Shown here piece after piece: positions 1 through 8,299 of a DNA stretch of 64,000 nt (the stretch's first letter is position 1; each line of letters opens with the position of its first letter). A program made the translations under genes and the position numbers. The notes under the pieces were generated by a model, which saw only the letters and a list, made by a program, of their open reading frames with translations, did not search any database and had not been told where the DNA came from. Source of the DNA: Planctomycetota bacterium (GTDB lineage Bacteria; Planctomycetota; Phycisphaerae; Phycisphaerales; UBA5793); the NCBI GenBank assembly GCA_013112555.1, contig JABFGK010000001.1, positions 372,001-436,000 of the forward strand, written 5' to 3'.

Positions 1-1
1 G

Positions 2-520
2 ATTGAACTGGCGGAGTTGGTCGAGGAACTCGATCAGACGGTGGTCCCGCTTGAGTACAAGCATCGCCTGCGGTCACGGCTGGAGGTCCTGCAGGAGAAG
101 GCCAGGACGATGCAGAAGCAGGCTGACAAGGAGGGTCGCGCCAACGTGGTCGAGCAGGCTCGGGCGCTCGCATCGACCTGCGCAGATCGGCCTGTCTGTA
201 TCGGCGTGCTGGATGATGCGAATGCTGAGACACTGCGCGCCGCCATGGATGTGATTCGGTCTGCTTCGTCCGACAGGCAGGCAATGCTGATCATGTCAGC
301 CGATCACGAGCAGAGCAAGGTGGCCATCCTCGCCTGGGTGCCGGATGCATTGATTGCCAAAGGGCTCAAGGCCGGCAACTGGGTGCGCGAGGTTGCCACA
401 GTGTGCGGCGGCGGGGGCGGGGGGCGACCCGACATGGCCCAGGCAGGCGGCAAGGATCCGTCGAAAGTCGAGGATGCCCTGCACTGTGCCGGCGAATACG
501 CAGCCCAGTTTGTTTCATGA
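2..520 (+). CDS. alaS: Alanyl-tRNA synthetase, C-terminal fragment (cut by window start)
   Basis: This is the last 172 codons of alanyl-tRNA synthetase, which charges tRNA-Ala with alanine. The reading frame is open from base 2, so the gene starts outside the window and the listed ATG at 17 is internal. A coiled-coil-like N-terminal part (EELDQTVVPLEYKHRL) leads into the DHHA1-type C-Ala domain. The glycine-rich signature CGGGGGGRPDMAQAGGK near the end is diagnostic of the AlaRS C-terminus. The stop is followed 69 bases later by an unrelated exported protein gene on the same strand. Confidence 0.93.
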   Translation: MELAELVEELDQTVVPLEYKHRLRSRLEVLQEKARTMQKQADKEGRANVVEQARALASTCADRPVCIGVLDDANAETLRAAMDVIRSASSDRQAMLIMSADHEQSKVAILAWVPDALIAKGLKAGNWVREVATVCGGGGGGRPDMAQAGGKDPSKVEDALHCAGEYAAQFVS

Positions 521-589
521 TGGTGGACATTGACGTTGCGATCCCGGAGGTCGGCTGTCGCAACTCACAGAGACACAGGGGATACAGGG

Positions 590-1591
590 ATGTTCGAATC
601 CAACCTGACTCGCCGCGACTTCCTGCGACATGCTACGGTCGGTACTGCAGTGCCGGCCGTGCTCGCTCCGGCGGCCCTGTTTTCACTGTGGGGCTGCCAG
701 ACACAAGGACATGCAGATATGAAATCCAACGCAGCCGGCTCGACCCCGTTGTTTCGCATCTCGCTGGCAGAGTGGTCATTGCACCGGATGCTCCGTTCCG
801 GCGAGCTTGACAATCTCGGCTTCCCGGCGTTTGCCCGGAGCGAGTTCGGGATAGACGGCGTGGAGTACGTCAATTCGTTCTTCAAGGACAAGGCACAGGA
901 TACCGGCTATCTGACGGAACTGAAACAGCGGTGTGCTGATTCCAATGTCCGGAGTGTGCTGATCATGTGTGACGGGGAGGGTCGGCTCGGCGATCCGGAC
1001 GATGCCGCACGGACGACTGCAGTCGAGAACCACTATCGCTGGGTCGAGGCAGCCCGATTCCTCGGATGCCACAGCATTCGCGTCAACGCTGCATCTGAAG
1101 GCACCTACGAGCAGCAGCGTGATCTGGCCGCCGACGGCCTCCGCCGGCTGACCGAGTTCGGGGCTGAGCATGACATCGGCGTCATCGTGGAGAATCACGG
1201 CGGTCTGTCATCAAACGGGCAATGGCTGTCATCCGTCATTCAGTCTGTCGGGCTGCCCGGGTGCGGCACGTTGCCGGACTTCGGCAACTTCTGTCTTGAC
1301 TGGTCGCGAAGTGATGAGGCTGATGCCTGGTACGATCGGTACCGGGGCGTGAGCGAACTGATGCCCTTTGCCAAAGCCGTCAGTGCCAAGACGAACGACT
1401 TTAACGAGCAGGGCGATGAAACGCATACCGACTATCTTCGGATGATGCGGATCGTGCTGGAGGCTGGCTATCGGGGGTATGTCGGGATTGAATACGAGGG
1501 AGAAGGCCTGAGCGAGGTCGAGGGGATTCGCGCGACCCATGCACTGTTGGACCGTGTGCGTACCGAACTCGCTGCCGAGTATGCCGGCTGA
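590..1591 (+). CDS. Tat-exported sugar phosphate isomerase/epimerase-like TIM-barrel protein
   Basis: A 333-residue protein of the xylose-isomerase-like TIM-barrel (AP endonuclease 2) superfamily, the group containing sugar phosphate isomerases/epimerases and inosose-type isomerases. The start at 590 is preferred over the track's 530 because it puts a twin-arginine signal (TRRDFLRHA) at the N-terminus, followed by a hydrophobic stretch ending at LWGCQ, so a lipoprotein is possible. Barrel-type features seen are [19 protein letters not shown] and [11 protein letters not shown]; the acidic/His residues in VENH and EYEGE are typical metal or substrate ligands of the family. Exported members are frequent in planctomycetes. 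The substrate cannot be assigned. Confidence 0.8.
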   Translation: MFESNLTRRDFLRHATVGTAVPAVLAPAALFSLWGCQTQGHADMKSNAAGSTPLFRISLAEWSLHRMLRSGELDNLGFPAFARSEFGIDGVEYVNSFFKDKAQDTGYLTELKQRCADSNVRSVLIMCDGEGRLGDPDDAARTTAVENHYRWVEAARFLGCHSIRVNAASEGTYEQQRDLAADGLRRLTEFGAEHDIGVIVENHGGLSSNGQWLSSVIQSVGLPGCGTLPDFGNFCLDWSRSDEADAWYDRYRGVSELMPFAKAVSAKTNDFNEQGDETHTDYLRMMRIVLEAGYRGYVGIEYEGEGLSEVEGIRATHALLDRVRTELAAEYAG

Positions 1592-1594
1592 TCG

Positions 1595-2218
1595 CTACGG
1601 TGTGTCCTCGCCCCAGCGTCGCGACAGTGAATGGCTGACAATGCCCAACTGATCAAGCAGGCGGGCTGCCACGAAGTCCACGATATCGTCAAGTGACTGA
1701 GGCTGCAGATACCAGCCCGGATTGGCAGGAGCCACGATGGCCCCTGCCAATGCGAGCCGGCGCATGTTCTCGATATCAACCAATGACAGCGGGCTCTCCC
1801 GGTGGCACAGGACGAGCCGACGGCGCTCCTTGAGCGTCACCGCCGCCGCCCGGTACAGCAGGTTCGGCCCGAGGCCGCTTGCAATCATGCCCAGGCCGTT
1901 GCTTGAACAGGGGACGATCACCATGCCGTCATGGACAAACGTGCCGGAGGCGATCGCCGCCCCCACATCGTCGATCGGGTAGACGGTGATCAAACCTGCT
2001 GCCTGATCACGATGGGCAGTGCCAAGCAGTCCGGCTGCGTCGAGTGACTCGATCCCGAGTTCCTCATGGAGCAGGCGTCGGCCGTTCCGGGTGGCGACCA
2101 GATGGACTTCGATACCCAGCCGGCACAGTTCCTGAATGACGCGACGTGCATACACCGCCCCGCTGGCACCGGTGATGCCGACCACGATCCGTTGCGGGTT
2201 TGTGAGCGATTCATTCAC
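1595..2218 (-). CDS. ubiX: UbiX-like flavin prenyltransferase
   Basis: A 207-residue flavoprotein of the UbiX/Pad1 family, which attaches a dimethylallyl group to FMN to make the prenylated-FMN cofactor used by UbiD-type decarboxylases. The N-terminal nucleotide-binding motif GITGASGAVYARR is clear. The central PCSSNGLGMIASGLG and the block RAAAVTLKERRRLVLCHRE match the family's flavin and phosphate-binding regions. The start is GTG, with ATGs nearby only in another frame. It is convergent with the upstream TIM-barrel gene (3-base gap). No UbiD partner is visible in the window. Length is normal for the family. Confidence 0.88.
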   Translation of the reverse strand: MNESLTNPQRIVVGITGASGAVYARRVIQELCRLGIEVHLVATRNGRRLLHEELGIESLDAAGLLGTAHRDQAAGLITVYPIDDVGAAIASGTFVHDGMVIVPCSSNGLGMIASGLGPNLLYRAAAVTLKERRRLVLCHRESPLSLVDIENMRRLALAGAIVAPANPGWYLQPQSLDDIVDFVAARLLDQLGIVSHSLSRRWGEDTP

Positions 2219-2259
2219 GGTGCGGTATCCTGGGAACTGTTGTCAGCGTGCGCCATCTG

Positions 2260-3390
2260 CTAGCGACGGATCTCAGTAACACCGCGCAGACCGTCGTGTT
2301 CGAACGTAATCCCGAAGTTTCCGGCTTCAATATGGCCGAGAAGTTCCCTCAGACCCGGGCCGGGCAACGGTTCAAGCGGGTGACCGTAGACCGTGGACTC
2401 GTAACTGGACAGGTGGTCATTCCAGACGTACTCGCCACCGCCGGGGCAGGTCAGTCGCGTACCCCAGATGTCCTCATGCAGTGCGAGTGCATCAACATCT
2501 CCGTAGAGCCGTCGCCACTCATTGAGGATGTACAGGTTGTCCCAGGAGCGTTCCTGAAGTCGCTCCCGATACTGATCCCAGAAGATCAGATCGAGCGAAT
2601 CGAGCATGTCCCCCGACACCTGGGCGCAGACGCTTTCCCCGAGCCAGGGCATCGTCTCGCCGACCGATTCGTGCACTTCGCCGCCCGCCCGCGCGGTGAG
2701 CCGTTGCACGGCATGAAACAGGACATCCTCACGGGGGGAGAGGATGAGGGCGCGCGACTTGACGGCATAGTACAGGTGCGGCATGTCCTCATCGGCAAAC
2801 GTAATGCGCACGTATTCGAGCCCGTCCTTTTCCTGCGATTCCCAGGCGATCATGTCCGGCATCATCTGGTCGGCCACACTCCGAAGTGACAGCATGAACG
2901 CGGAGAACTTCAGGCTGTCAGCCACCTCAATGTACAGATAGATCGGCAGTTGCCCGTAGTTGTCATAGATGTAGTCTTCCGGATCATCCGAGTTGAATGC
3001 CGCGTCCCAGAAGGCATCGCGGTCGATGTAGAGTGAGATGGATGAGCCGATCCAGCCGAGGGGGTTGGTCCGGATCGCGTCCGGCTGGCCTCGGAACAGG
3101 CCGCCTGCCATCTGCCGGAGCCAACTCTGATCGCGGTCGAATCCCATGATCAGTTGCACCAGGGCATCTTCGTGACGATCGCCGGTGTTCGGGTCAATTC
3201 GAGCATCGCCGATGAATCGCGTGATATCGTCGTAATCGCTCAGTGCGATCAAGGGCATGATCGTCAGGTCGGCGACAATTCGATCATCCTCGACGATAAA
3301 CCGAATGCCGAGCGGATCGAAGTTCTGACTCCAGTTTCGCAGATACCGCTGCCTCCACTGTCGATAGCCGTCGGCCTCGTGCGTCATCAC
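2260..3390 (-). CDS. Unknown protein, C-terminal part of a frameshifted larger gene
   Basis: I do not recognise a named family. This frame carries about 376 residues from its first ATG, but the same frame remains convincingly coding upstream of that ATG (DLELRGYGVDSKTYNTIDFL, then TPIVELDTDWVMTHEADGYR). The upstream gene's frame becomes low-complexity and Arg/Ser-rich over the same stretch. The natural reading is a single exported protein of roughly 980 residues interrupted by a one-base shift near 3485-3510, where the coding strand has a run of five Cs (CTTCCCCCG). The fragment is soluble and acidic, with no membrane segment. The ATG at 3390 lacks a good ribosome binding site, which again argues against it being a separate gene. 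Confidence 0.6.
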   Translation of the reverse strand: MMTHEADGYRQWRQRYLRNWSQNFDPLGIRFIVEDDRIVADLTIMPLIALSDYDDITRFIGDARIDPNTGDRHEDALVQLIMGFDRDQSWLRQMAGGLFRGQPDAIRTNPLGWIGSSISLYIDRDAFWDAAFNSDDPEDYIYDNYGQLPIYLYIEVADSLKFSAFMLSLRSVADQMMPDMIAWESQEKDGLEYVRITFADEDMPHLYYAVKSRALILSPREDVLFHAVQRLTARAGGEVHESVGETMPWLGESVCAQVSGDMLDSLDLIFWDQYRERLQERSWDNLYILNEWRRLYGDVDALALHEDIWGTRLTCPGGGEYVWNDHLSSYESTVYGHPLEPLPGPGLRELLGHIEAGNFGITFEHDGLRGVTEIRR

Positions 3391-5210
3391 CCAGTCTGTG
3401 TCGAGTTCGACGATCGGGGTAAGGAAGTCGATCGTGTTGTACGTCTTGGAATCGACGCCATACCCACGCAGTTCCAGGTCGTCTGAGTCTGCTGCGGGGG
3501 AAGCAGGGGGCCGGCTTCAATCGGCGTCGCCGCCAGAACAGGATTCTCGGCCGTGGCAATCCTGGACATGTAGGTGGCCTGCCACTCGTTCATCACAGCG
3601 GCGGCTCGGATTCGTCGCGAGTTGGCAATGCGCCAACGCGGCCCACACCAGCGCCGGATCGTTGGATCGGACACGAACAGGAAGGCTGTCTCGCCGTCAC
3701 TGCCGGGTGCATAGCGATTCCGAAAGAATGTGTACTCGTCAAGAGAGGCGAGCATAGCGCTCTGCCCTTCCTGACTGGCTGATGCGATCCGCTTCACCTG
3801 TGCCAGGGAGTTCGAGACGACGACGACCGTGTCCGATAACTGCGTGACATACGAACTGACACTCCGGTCCGGGCTCGTGGCGGCACGGCATGGGTACGGC
3901 AGGTCAGCCACGGCAGATACCGAGACCAACTCCGGGTTCTCGAGCGCGGCAGCCTGGTGCTGTGCGGCCAGATAGTTCAACATGACGGCCGGCGCATTTG
4001 TTTCGAACAGGACGGCCATGTCGGTCCCGGTGCGCAGATATGGGTCCGATCCCGTCATGGCAACGGAGCGGATGACGGACGGCCCGATCAGGCGGGCCAG
4101 GTCATTGAGTTCCAGACACAGTTGCCGTTGATACCGGGCCTGCGTCTGAGCATCCTCGGAGCGCGGTTCGAGCAATCGGAGAAACGGCGTGCCGTATTCG
4201 GTCGCCTCATCGACCATGCGGGTCAGGGCGACAAACGACGGGAAGAACAGGGCATGCTGATCGGCCGGGATGTACGAGGCCAGGAAGTCCGGCGTGGGTT
4301 CGATGCCTTCGAGCAGCGGGCCCCACTCGATCTCCTCGATTGTGATGCCCTCGATCGTGCTGACATCGACGGCCGGGACCGGCTTGTCGGCATCATCGAC
4401 CTGCACGAAGCGGTCCAGTTGCAGGTTCTCGCTCATGGCCCGGCCGCCCGAGAAAATCGCAAAGGTATCTTCGAGTTCGCTCGTGCGCCCCCCGCGCCAC
4501 GGCCGCCAGTTCGGGACGACCTGCGGGTTTTCATCGTCGTCCTGACCAAGACGCTCGGCAGTGGCCTGGCGCAACTGGTGGCGGAACCACGCGCTGCCGG
4601 GCACGCCACGGTTCACCAGGCCGGTGTAGAACTCCTCCTTTGACCGGTGGAACGTCTCCCGGCTTGCGGGGTCGGACTGTTCCAGGGGCAATGCAAACTT
4701 CACGCGGACCGCTGATCGGCCTTCGAGCCGATCCGATTCGTCGATCGGGAAGTTCACCGTGCCGTGCAGCGTGCTCGATCCGTCACGAAATGCTTTCGGG
4801 ACACGGAGAATCAACCGAGCGTTTTGAAGCGGGGTCAGGGCCCAGTCCCAGTTCTCGCGGGACTCCGGACGCAGGTATCCCTCGGCTCCTGCGGCATCAA
4901 GGTGACAGGCGACATAGCGACCGTTGCCCCAGCGCCACCAGGACATGCCCTGCATGTTCTCCAGTTCCGGCAGTTCGCCTTCGATCAGCGGCAGGTCCGT
5001 CAGCAGAATGTCGAAGTACAGGTACGTATCGGCGGTGACCGGCTTGTCGTAACTGACTTCGTCGGCTGTTTCCTGTGCGTGCAGCGCCGTGTGCGTACTC
5101 CCCCAGAGTACCAGGGCGATAACTGAGAGGAGGCACATTCCGGTGGTGCGTCGTAATGCGTGGTAACCATGCAGACAAAGCGCTTGATGATGTTTCGAAC
5201 ACCAGCCCAT
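3387..5210 (-). CDS. Exported unknown protein, N-terminal part (apparent frameshift near 3'end)
   Basis: A protein with an N-terminal hydrophobic segment (MCLLSVIALVLWGSTHTALHA) followed by a long extracytoplasmic region; the family was not recognised. The ATG at 5210 has a good upstream GGAG (8 bases away). An internal ATG at 5138, directly before the hydrophobic segment, is an alternative. Coding quality is good until about residue 570 (TPIEAGPLLPPQQTQT). The last 35 residues of this frame look spurious, while another frame takes over and continues into the 2260-3390 ORF. Either the gene is broken in this strain, the assembly has an indel in a C homopolymer, or programmed frameshifting occurs (least likely). 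Confidence 0.65.
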   Translation of the reverse strand: MGWCSKHHQALCLHGYHALRRTTGMCLLSVIALVLWGSTHTALHAQETADEVSYDKPVTADTYLYFDILLTDLPLIEGELPELENMQGMSWWRWGNGRYVACHLDAAGAEGYLRPESRENWDWALTPLQNARLILRVPKAFRDGSSTLHGTVNFPIDESDRLEGRSAVRVKFALPLEQSDPASRETFHRSKEEFYTGLVNRGVPGSAWFRHQLRQATAERLGQDDDENPQVVPNWRPWRGGRTSELEDTFAIFSGGRAMSENLQLDRFVQVDDADKPVPAVDVSTIEGITIEEIEWGPLLEGIEPTPDFLASYIPADQHALFFPSFVALTRMVDEATEYGTPFLRLLEPRSEDAQTQARYQRQLCLELNDLARLIGPSVIRSVAMTGSDPYLRTGTDMAVLFETNAPAVMLNYLAAQHQAAALENPELVSVSAVADLPYPCRAATSPDRSVSSYVTQLSDTVVVVSNSLAQVKRIASASQEGQSAMLASLDEYTFFRNRYAPGSDGETAFLFVSDPTIRRWCGPRWRIANSRRIRAAAVMNEWQATYMSRIATAENPVLAATPIEAGPLLPPQQTQTTWNCVGMASIPRRTTRSTSLPRSSNSTQTG

Positions 5211-5257
5211 AGTGAGTCTCCAGTTGAGAGATGTGCACAGTTATTGTAGGGCGCCGA

Positions 5258-5295
5258 ATTGAAAGCCCCACCCGAAATACTCCGGGTGGGGCTAT
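5258..5295 (-). terminator. Rho-independent-like hairpin downstream of glpX
   Basis: A perfect 11-base-pair stem (AGCCCCACCCG / CGGGTGGGGCT) with an 8-base loop lies 35 bases after the glpX stop. On the minus strand it is followed by a short T-containing tract (TTCAATT). The T run is weak, so termination strength is uncertain. The stem also faces the promoter region of the next minus-strand gene. Confidence 0.7.
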
Positions 5296-5327
5296 TGGCT
5301 TCAAAATGGGGTATTTGAGGCGAGAAA

Positions 5328-6380
5328 TCAGATCCGGACTTCCTCGCCGGAGGAGCCGAGGCGGACCGTCTTGTTGTCCATATCGTGGAAGGCATCGATG
5401 ATTCGGACCGTGCGGTTTCGGGCACGGACGAGGATCGACTGCGTGATGCAGTGTCGGCCACGGTGCTTGATACCCTGCAGCATGGGGCTGTCGCTGATCC
5501 CGGTGGCAGCAAAGATAACGTGATCGCCTTTGGCCATCTCATCGACGGTCCAGACCTGCTTCAAGTCATCTTCGGTGACACCCTCTTCGGTCGTGAGACG
5601 AGTGAGTTCCTCTTCATCGCGCGGCCACATGCGTGAATACATCTCGCCGCCGAGGCACTTGATCGCTGCCGAAGCAATAACGGCCTCGGGGCTGCCGCCG
5701 ATGCCGAGATACAGGTCGACGCCGGATTCCGGCAGGCACGGGGCAATGGCTGCGGCCACATCGCCGTCGGAAATCAAACGGATCCCACAGCCGGCCCGAC
5801 GCAAGCCTTCGATAATGTGCTGATGGCGGGGGCGGTCCAGGACGACGGCCACGACGTCACGGACGCGCTTCTTGAGCTTGAAGGCGATGACATCGAGGTT
5901 CTCGTCGATCGGGGCATCGATCTTGATCTTGCCCGGCCCTTCACGAACGGTTGGCCCGAACGCGATCTTCTCCATGTAATACGAGGGGATGGATGGGAAC
6001 AGCTTGGTCGCATCATCATCCGGGGTCTTGCATGATGCGGCCGCGATCACGGAGATGGCACCGGGCAGGCCCTTGCCCGTCAGCGTGGTGCCGTCGATCG
6101 GATCGACTGCGATGGCCAGCGGGATCGCATGGTCGGACCAGGTTCCCATCTTCTCGCCGGTGAAAATACCCGGGGCATCATCCTTTCGTCCCTCACCGAT
6201 GGCGACGTAGCCCTTGACGTCCACCAACTGAAACATGCCGCGCATCGAGTCGGCGGCTGCATAGTCGGCCTTGTTCTTATCGCCCTTGCCAAACCACTTC
6301 CAGGCGCACAAGGCTGCGTTCTCGGTGCAGCGGACGAGGTCCAGGTCAATTTGTCGCTCGGGATCGTGTCGAATGATCAT
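5328..6380 (-). CDS. glpX: Fructose-1,6-bisphosphatase class II (GlpX)
   Basis: GlpX-type phosphatase, which hydrolyses fructose-1,6-bisphosphate to fructose-6-phosphate in gluconeogenesis. Family motifs seen are KWFGKGDKNKADYAAADSMR, the metal-binding IGEGRKDDAPGIFTGEKMG, DPIDGTTL and GIGGSPEAVIASAA. The track ORF begins at 6470, but its first 30 residues do not look like the family. ATGs at 6398 and 6380 fit better; 6380 has a GGA-type ribosome binding site and is used here (350 residues, close to the usual 320-340). It is transcribed alone and ends in a strong hairpin. Confidence 0.92.
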   Translation of the reverse strand: MIIRHDPERQIDLDLVRCTENAALCAWKWFGKGDKNKADYAAADSMRGMFQLVDVKGYVAIGEGRKDDAPGIFTGEKMGTWSDHAIPLAIAVDPIDGTTLTGKGLPGAISVIAAASCKTPDDDATKLFPSIPSYYMEKIAFGPTVREGPGKIKIDAPIDENLDVIAFKLKKRVRDVVAVVLDRPRHQHIIEGLRRAGCGIRLISDGDVAAAIAPCLPESGVDLYLGIGGSPEAVIASAAIKCLGGEMYSRMWPRDEEELTRLTTEEGVTEDDLKQVWTVDEMAKGDHVIFAATGISDSPMLQGIKHRGRHCITQSILVRARNRTVRIIDAFHDMDNKTVRLGSSGEEVRI

Positions 6381-6881
6381 GCTCTGATTCCAGGTCATTG
6401 AGGTCAGGGTTCGCGTGTTTTCCGGCTGCATGTGGCACCCTGCGGGAGGGGCAACAGCATGACGGCACACAGGTCATCAAACGGGCCACTACCTTAGCAG
6501 GCTCGGCATGATGAACCCACATGCGGCCATGCCGAATCATACCAATCGGGTCACAATTCCGCGATCGGTGTCGAGTTTTGGGCTCGACCGTGAAGCGCAG
6601 CCTGTCCCGTCGGATCGGGGTCGGTCGACCGTATGGATCAGGCTCAGGCTCGTCTCTGAAATAGGGAAACGACTGGTTGCGATCCCGTGGCTGCTCGCGT
6701 ACCGTACTCGCCTGAGACGGAGTCCGTGGTCGCCTTTGAAAATGGTTGTGTAGGCTGCCCTTTTGTTGGGGTGGCAGACGATGGCAGTCGGGTTCCGATC
6801 GGGGTTGTGTTGTACAGCCGGCCGGAGCTGCGACCGGGCTGACTTGGTACTGACATTGCAACTGCAGGGTGGATTTGCGCA
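6381..6881. other. Intergenic region before the nuo operon, no gene seen
   Basis: About 500 bases between the divergent glpX and nuoJ genes. The ORFs listed here on both strands are Arg/Pro/Ser-rich, have no recognisable domain and lack ribosome binding sites. The region must contain the promoters for both flanking transcription units. I could not identify a convincing -35/-10 pair or a structured RNA. Confidence 0.5.
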
Positions 6882-7838
6882 ATGCTCAACGCCGGCATCA
6901 TCTACGCCGCCTGTGTCGCCGGAGCCGTCGGGGTTCTCCTCATGCTCCCGCGTCGCGGATCACAACTCGCGCTGCTGGGTGGCCTGATCGGGGCAGCCTC
7001 GCTCGGGGCCGCACTCTTGGCTGTTCTGAATGTGACCCAGGGTGCCGACCCTCCCGTCGGCGAACGCCCGGGTGTTTTCTTTATCGTACTGGCTTTTGTG
7101 GCTGCAGCCGGCGCTGCCCGGATGATCACCCATCCGCGCCCGGTGTATGCAGCCCTCTACTTCATTCTCGTGATCCTTGCCTCCGCCGGGCTATTGGTCC
7201 TGCTGGCTGCAGAGTTCATGGCCTTTGCGCTCGTGATCGTGTATGCCGGTGCCATCCTCGTCACCTACCTGTTTGTGATCATGTTTGCACAGCAGGCCGC
7301 AGAAGAGGGGCAGGAAGCCAATGAGTCGGCCCCGTATGACCTCAGCGCGCGCGAACCGGTAGCGGCCGTGGCTGCAGGCTTCATCATGCTGGCTGCATTG
7401 CTGGGCCTGATGTACCGTGGGACCGGGCAGTTGGATTCGTCCTCGGTGATGAATGCACAGGCAGCCGCTCGAATGGTGGAGTCAGACCCCGCGTTTGCAT
7501 TACTGGTGCAGAAAGCCGAGCGGGCGCTGGCAGATCAGGGCACCCTCGAACCCGGTGAGACGGTCGCCTGGATTGAGAGCAATGACCGCGAAGCCTGGTT
7601 GACACGCGAGGATTCCGCCTCAGCCGAGTCCGGGGCCGGCCGATTGGTCACCCTGCCCGGCGATTTCCAGATTGATAATGTGGAGCGGCTCGGGTTATCG
7701 CTCATGTCCGAGTTCCCGGCGAGCCTGGAGGTTGCCGGTGTGATTCTGCTGATGGCCATGCTCGGTGCAGTCGTTCTGTCTCGAAAGATACAGCCCCTGA
7801 TGACGCCTGCCGGTGGCACGGACACCGGGTCCGCGTAA
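6882..7838 (+). CDS. nuoJ: NADH-quinone oxidoreductase subunit J
   Basis: Membrane subunit of respiratory complex I, first gene of the nuoJKLMN operon. The core NuoJ region (PRPVYAALYFILVILASAGLLVLLAAEFMAFA, then VYAGAILVTYLFVIMFA) is clear and includes the conserved YAGAI segment in the third helix. At 318 residues it is much longer than the usual 165-200. There is an extra N-terminal pair of hydrophobic segments and a soluble insert of roughly 100 residues (from about 185 to 285, Asp/Glu/Ser-rich) before the last helix. The insert has no known counterpart that I recognise. It is followed by nuoK with an 85-base gap. Confidence 0.93.
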   Translation: MLNAGIIYAACVAGAVGVLLMLPRRGSQLALLGGLIGAASLGAALLAVLNVTQGADPPVGERPGVFFIVLAFVAAAGAARMITHPRPVYAALYFILVILASAGLLVLLAAEFMAFALVIVYAGAILVTYLFVIMFAQQAAEEGQEANESAPYDLSAREPVAAVAAGFIMLAALLGLMYRGTGQLDSSSVMNAQAAARMVESDPAFALLVQKAERALADQGTLEPGETVAWIESNDREAWLTREDSASAESGAGRLVTLPGDFQIDNVERLGLSLMSEFPASLEVAGVILLMAMLGAVVLSRKIQPLMTPAGGTDTGSA

Positions 7839-7923
7839 GCCGCCGGTGCGACCGGGCTCGGTGACTTGCGGATCGCAGAGCCGACGGTCGAGTTGAAGTG
7901 AGAAAGACGGAGGTCACGGTCAC

Positions 7924-8241
7924 GTGCAGCCGATTTCAATCATCTCTCTGAATGCCTACCTGTTGGTCAGTGCCGTGCTTTTCGCACTGGGGCTGATCGG
8001 GTTTTTGACTCGACGAAATCTGATCATCATGTTTCTGTGTACGGAACTGATGTTCCAGGCAGCAGCTATCGCGATGATCGCCTTCGGCGCGTACCACATG
8101 GATATCCAGGGACAGGTGTTTCTGATTTTCGTGCTGACCGTGGCGGCTGCTGAGGCTGCCCTGGCGTTGGCGCTGGTGGTGGCTCTGTATCGAAGACGCA
8201 ACAGTCTCGATGCCGAGGTCTGGTCTGAAATGAGTGGCTGA
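7924..8241 (+). CDS. nuoK: NADH-quinone oxidoreductase subunit K
   Basis: Small three-helix complex I subunit of 105 residues, normal length for NuoK. It contains conserved membrane glutamates in the segments FLCTELMFQAAAIAMIAFG and LTVAAAEAALALALV, which belong to the proton-translocation path. Translation starts at GTG (7924) after a GGAGGT-like stretch (acggaggtcac). It lies between nuoJ and nuoL in the same operon. Confidence 0.94.
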   Translation: MQPISIISLNAYLLVSAVLFALGLIGFLTRRNLIIMFLCTELMFQAAAIAMIAFGAYHMDIQGQVFLIFVLTVAAAEAALALALVVALYRRRNSLDAEVWSEMSG

Positions 8242-8299
8242 CCGCAGGGGCTGATGATGCCTGTGTGGTCATGCAAACCGTCTAAGAGGATCCGTCACT

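Noticed and set aside
6346-6882. 178-residue minus-strand ORF upstream of nuoJ
   Set aside because: The composition is low-complexity Arg/Pro/Ser, it overlaps the glpX start region, and no ribosome binding site or domain is seen.
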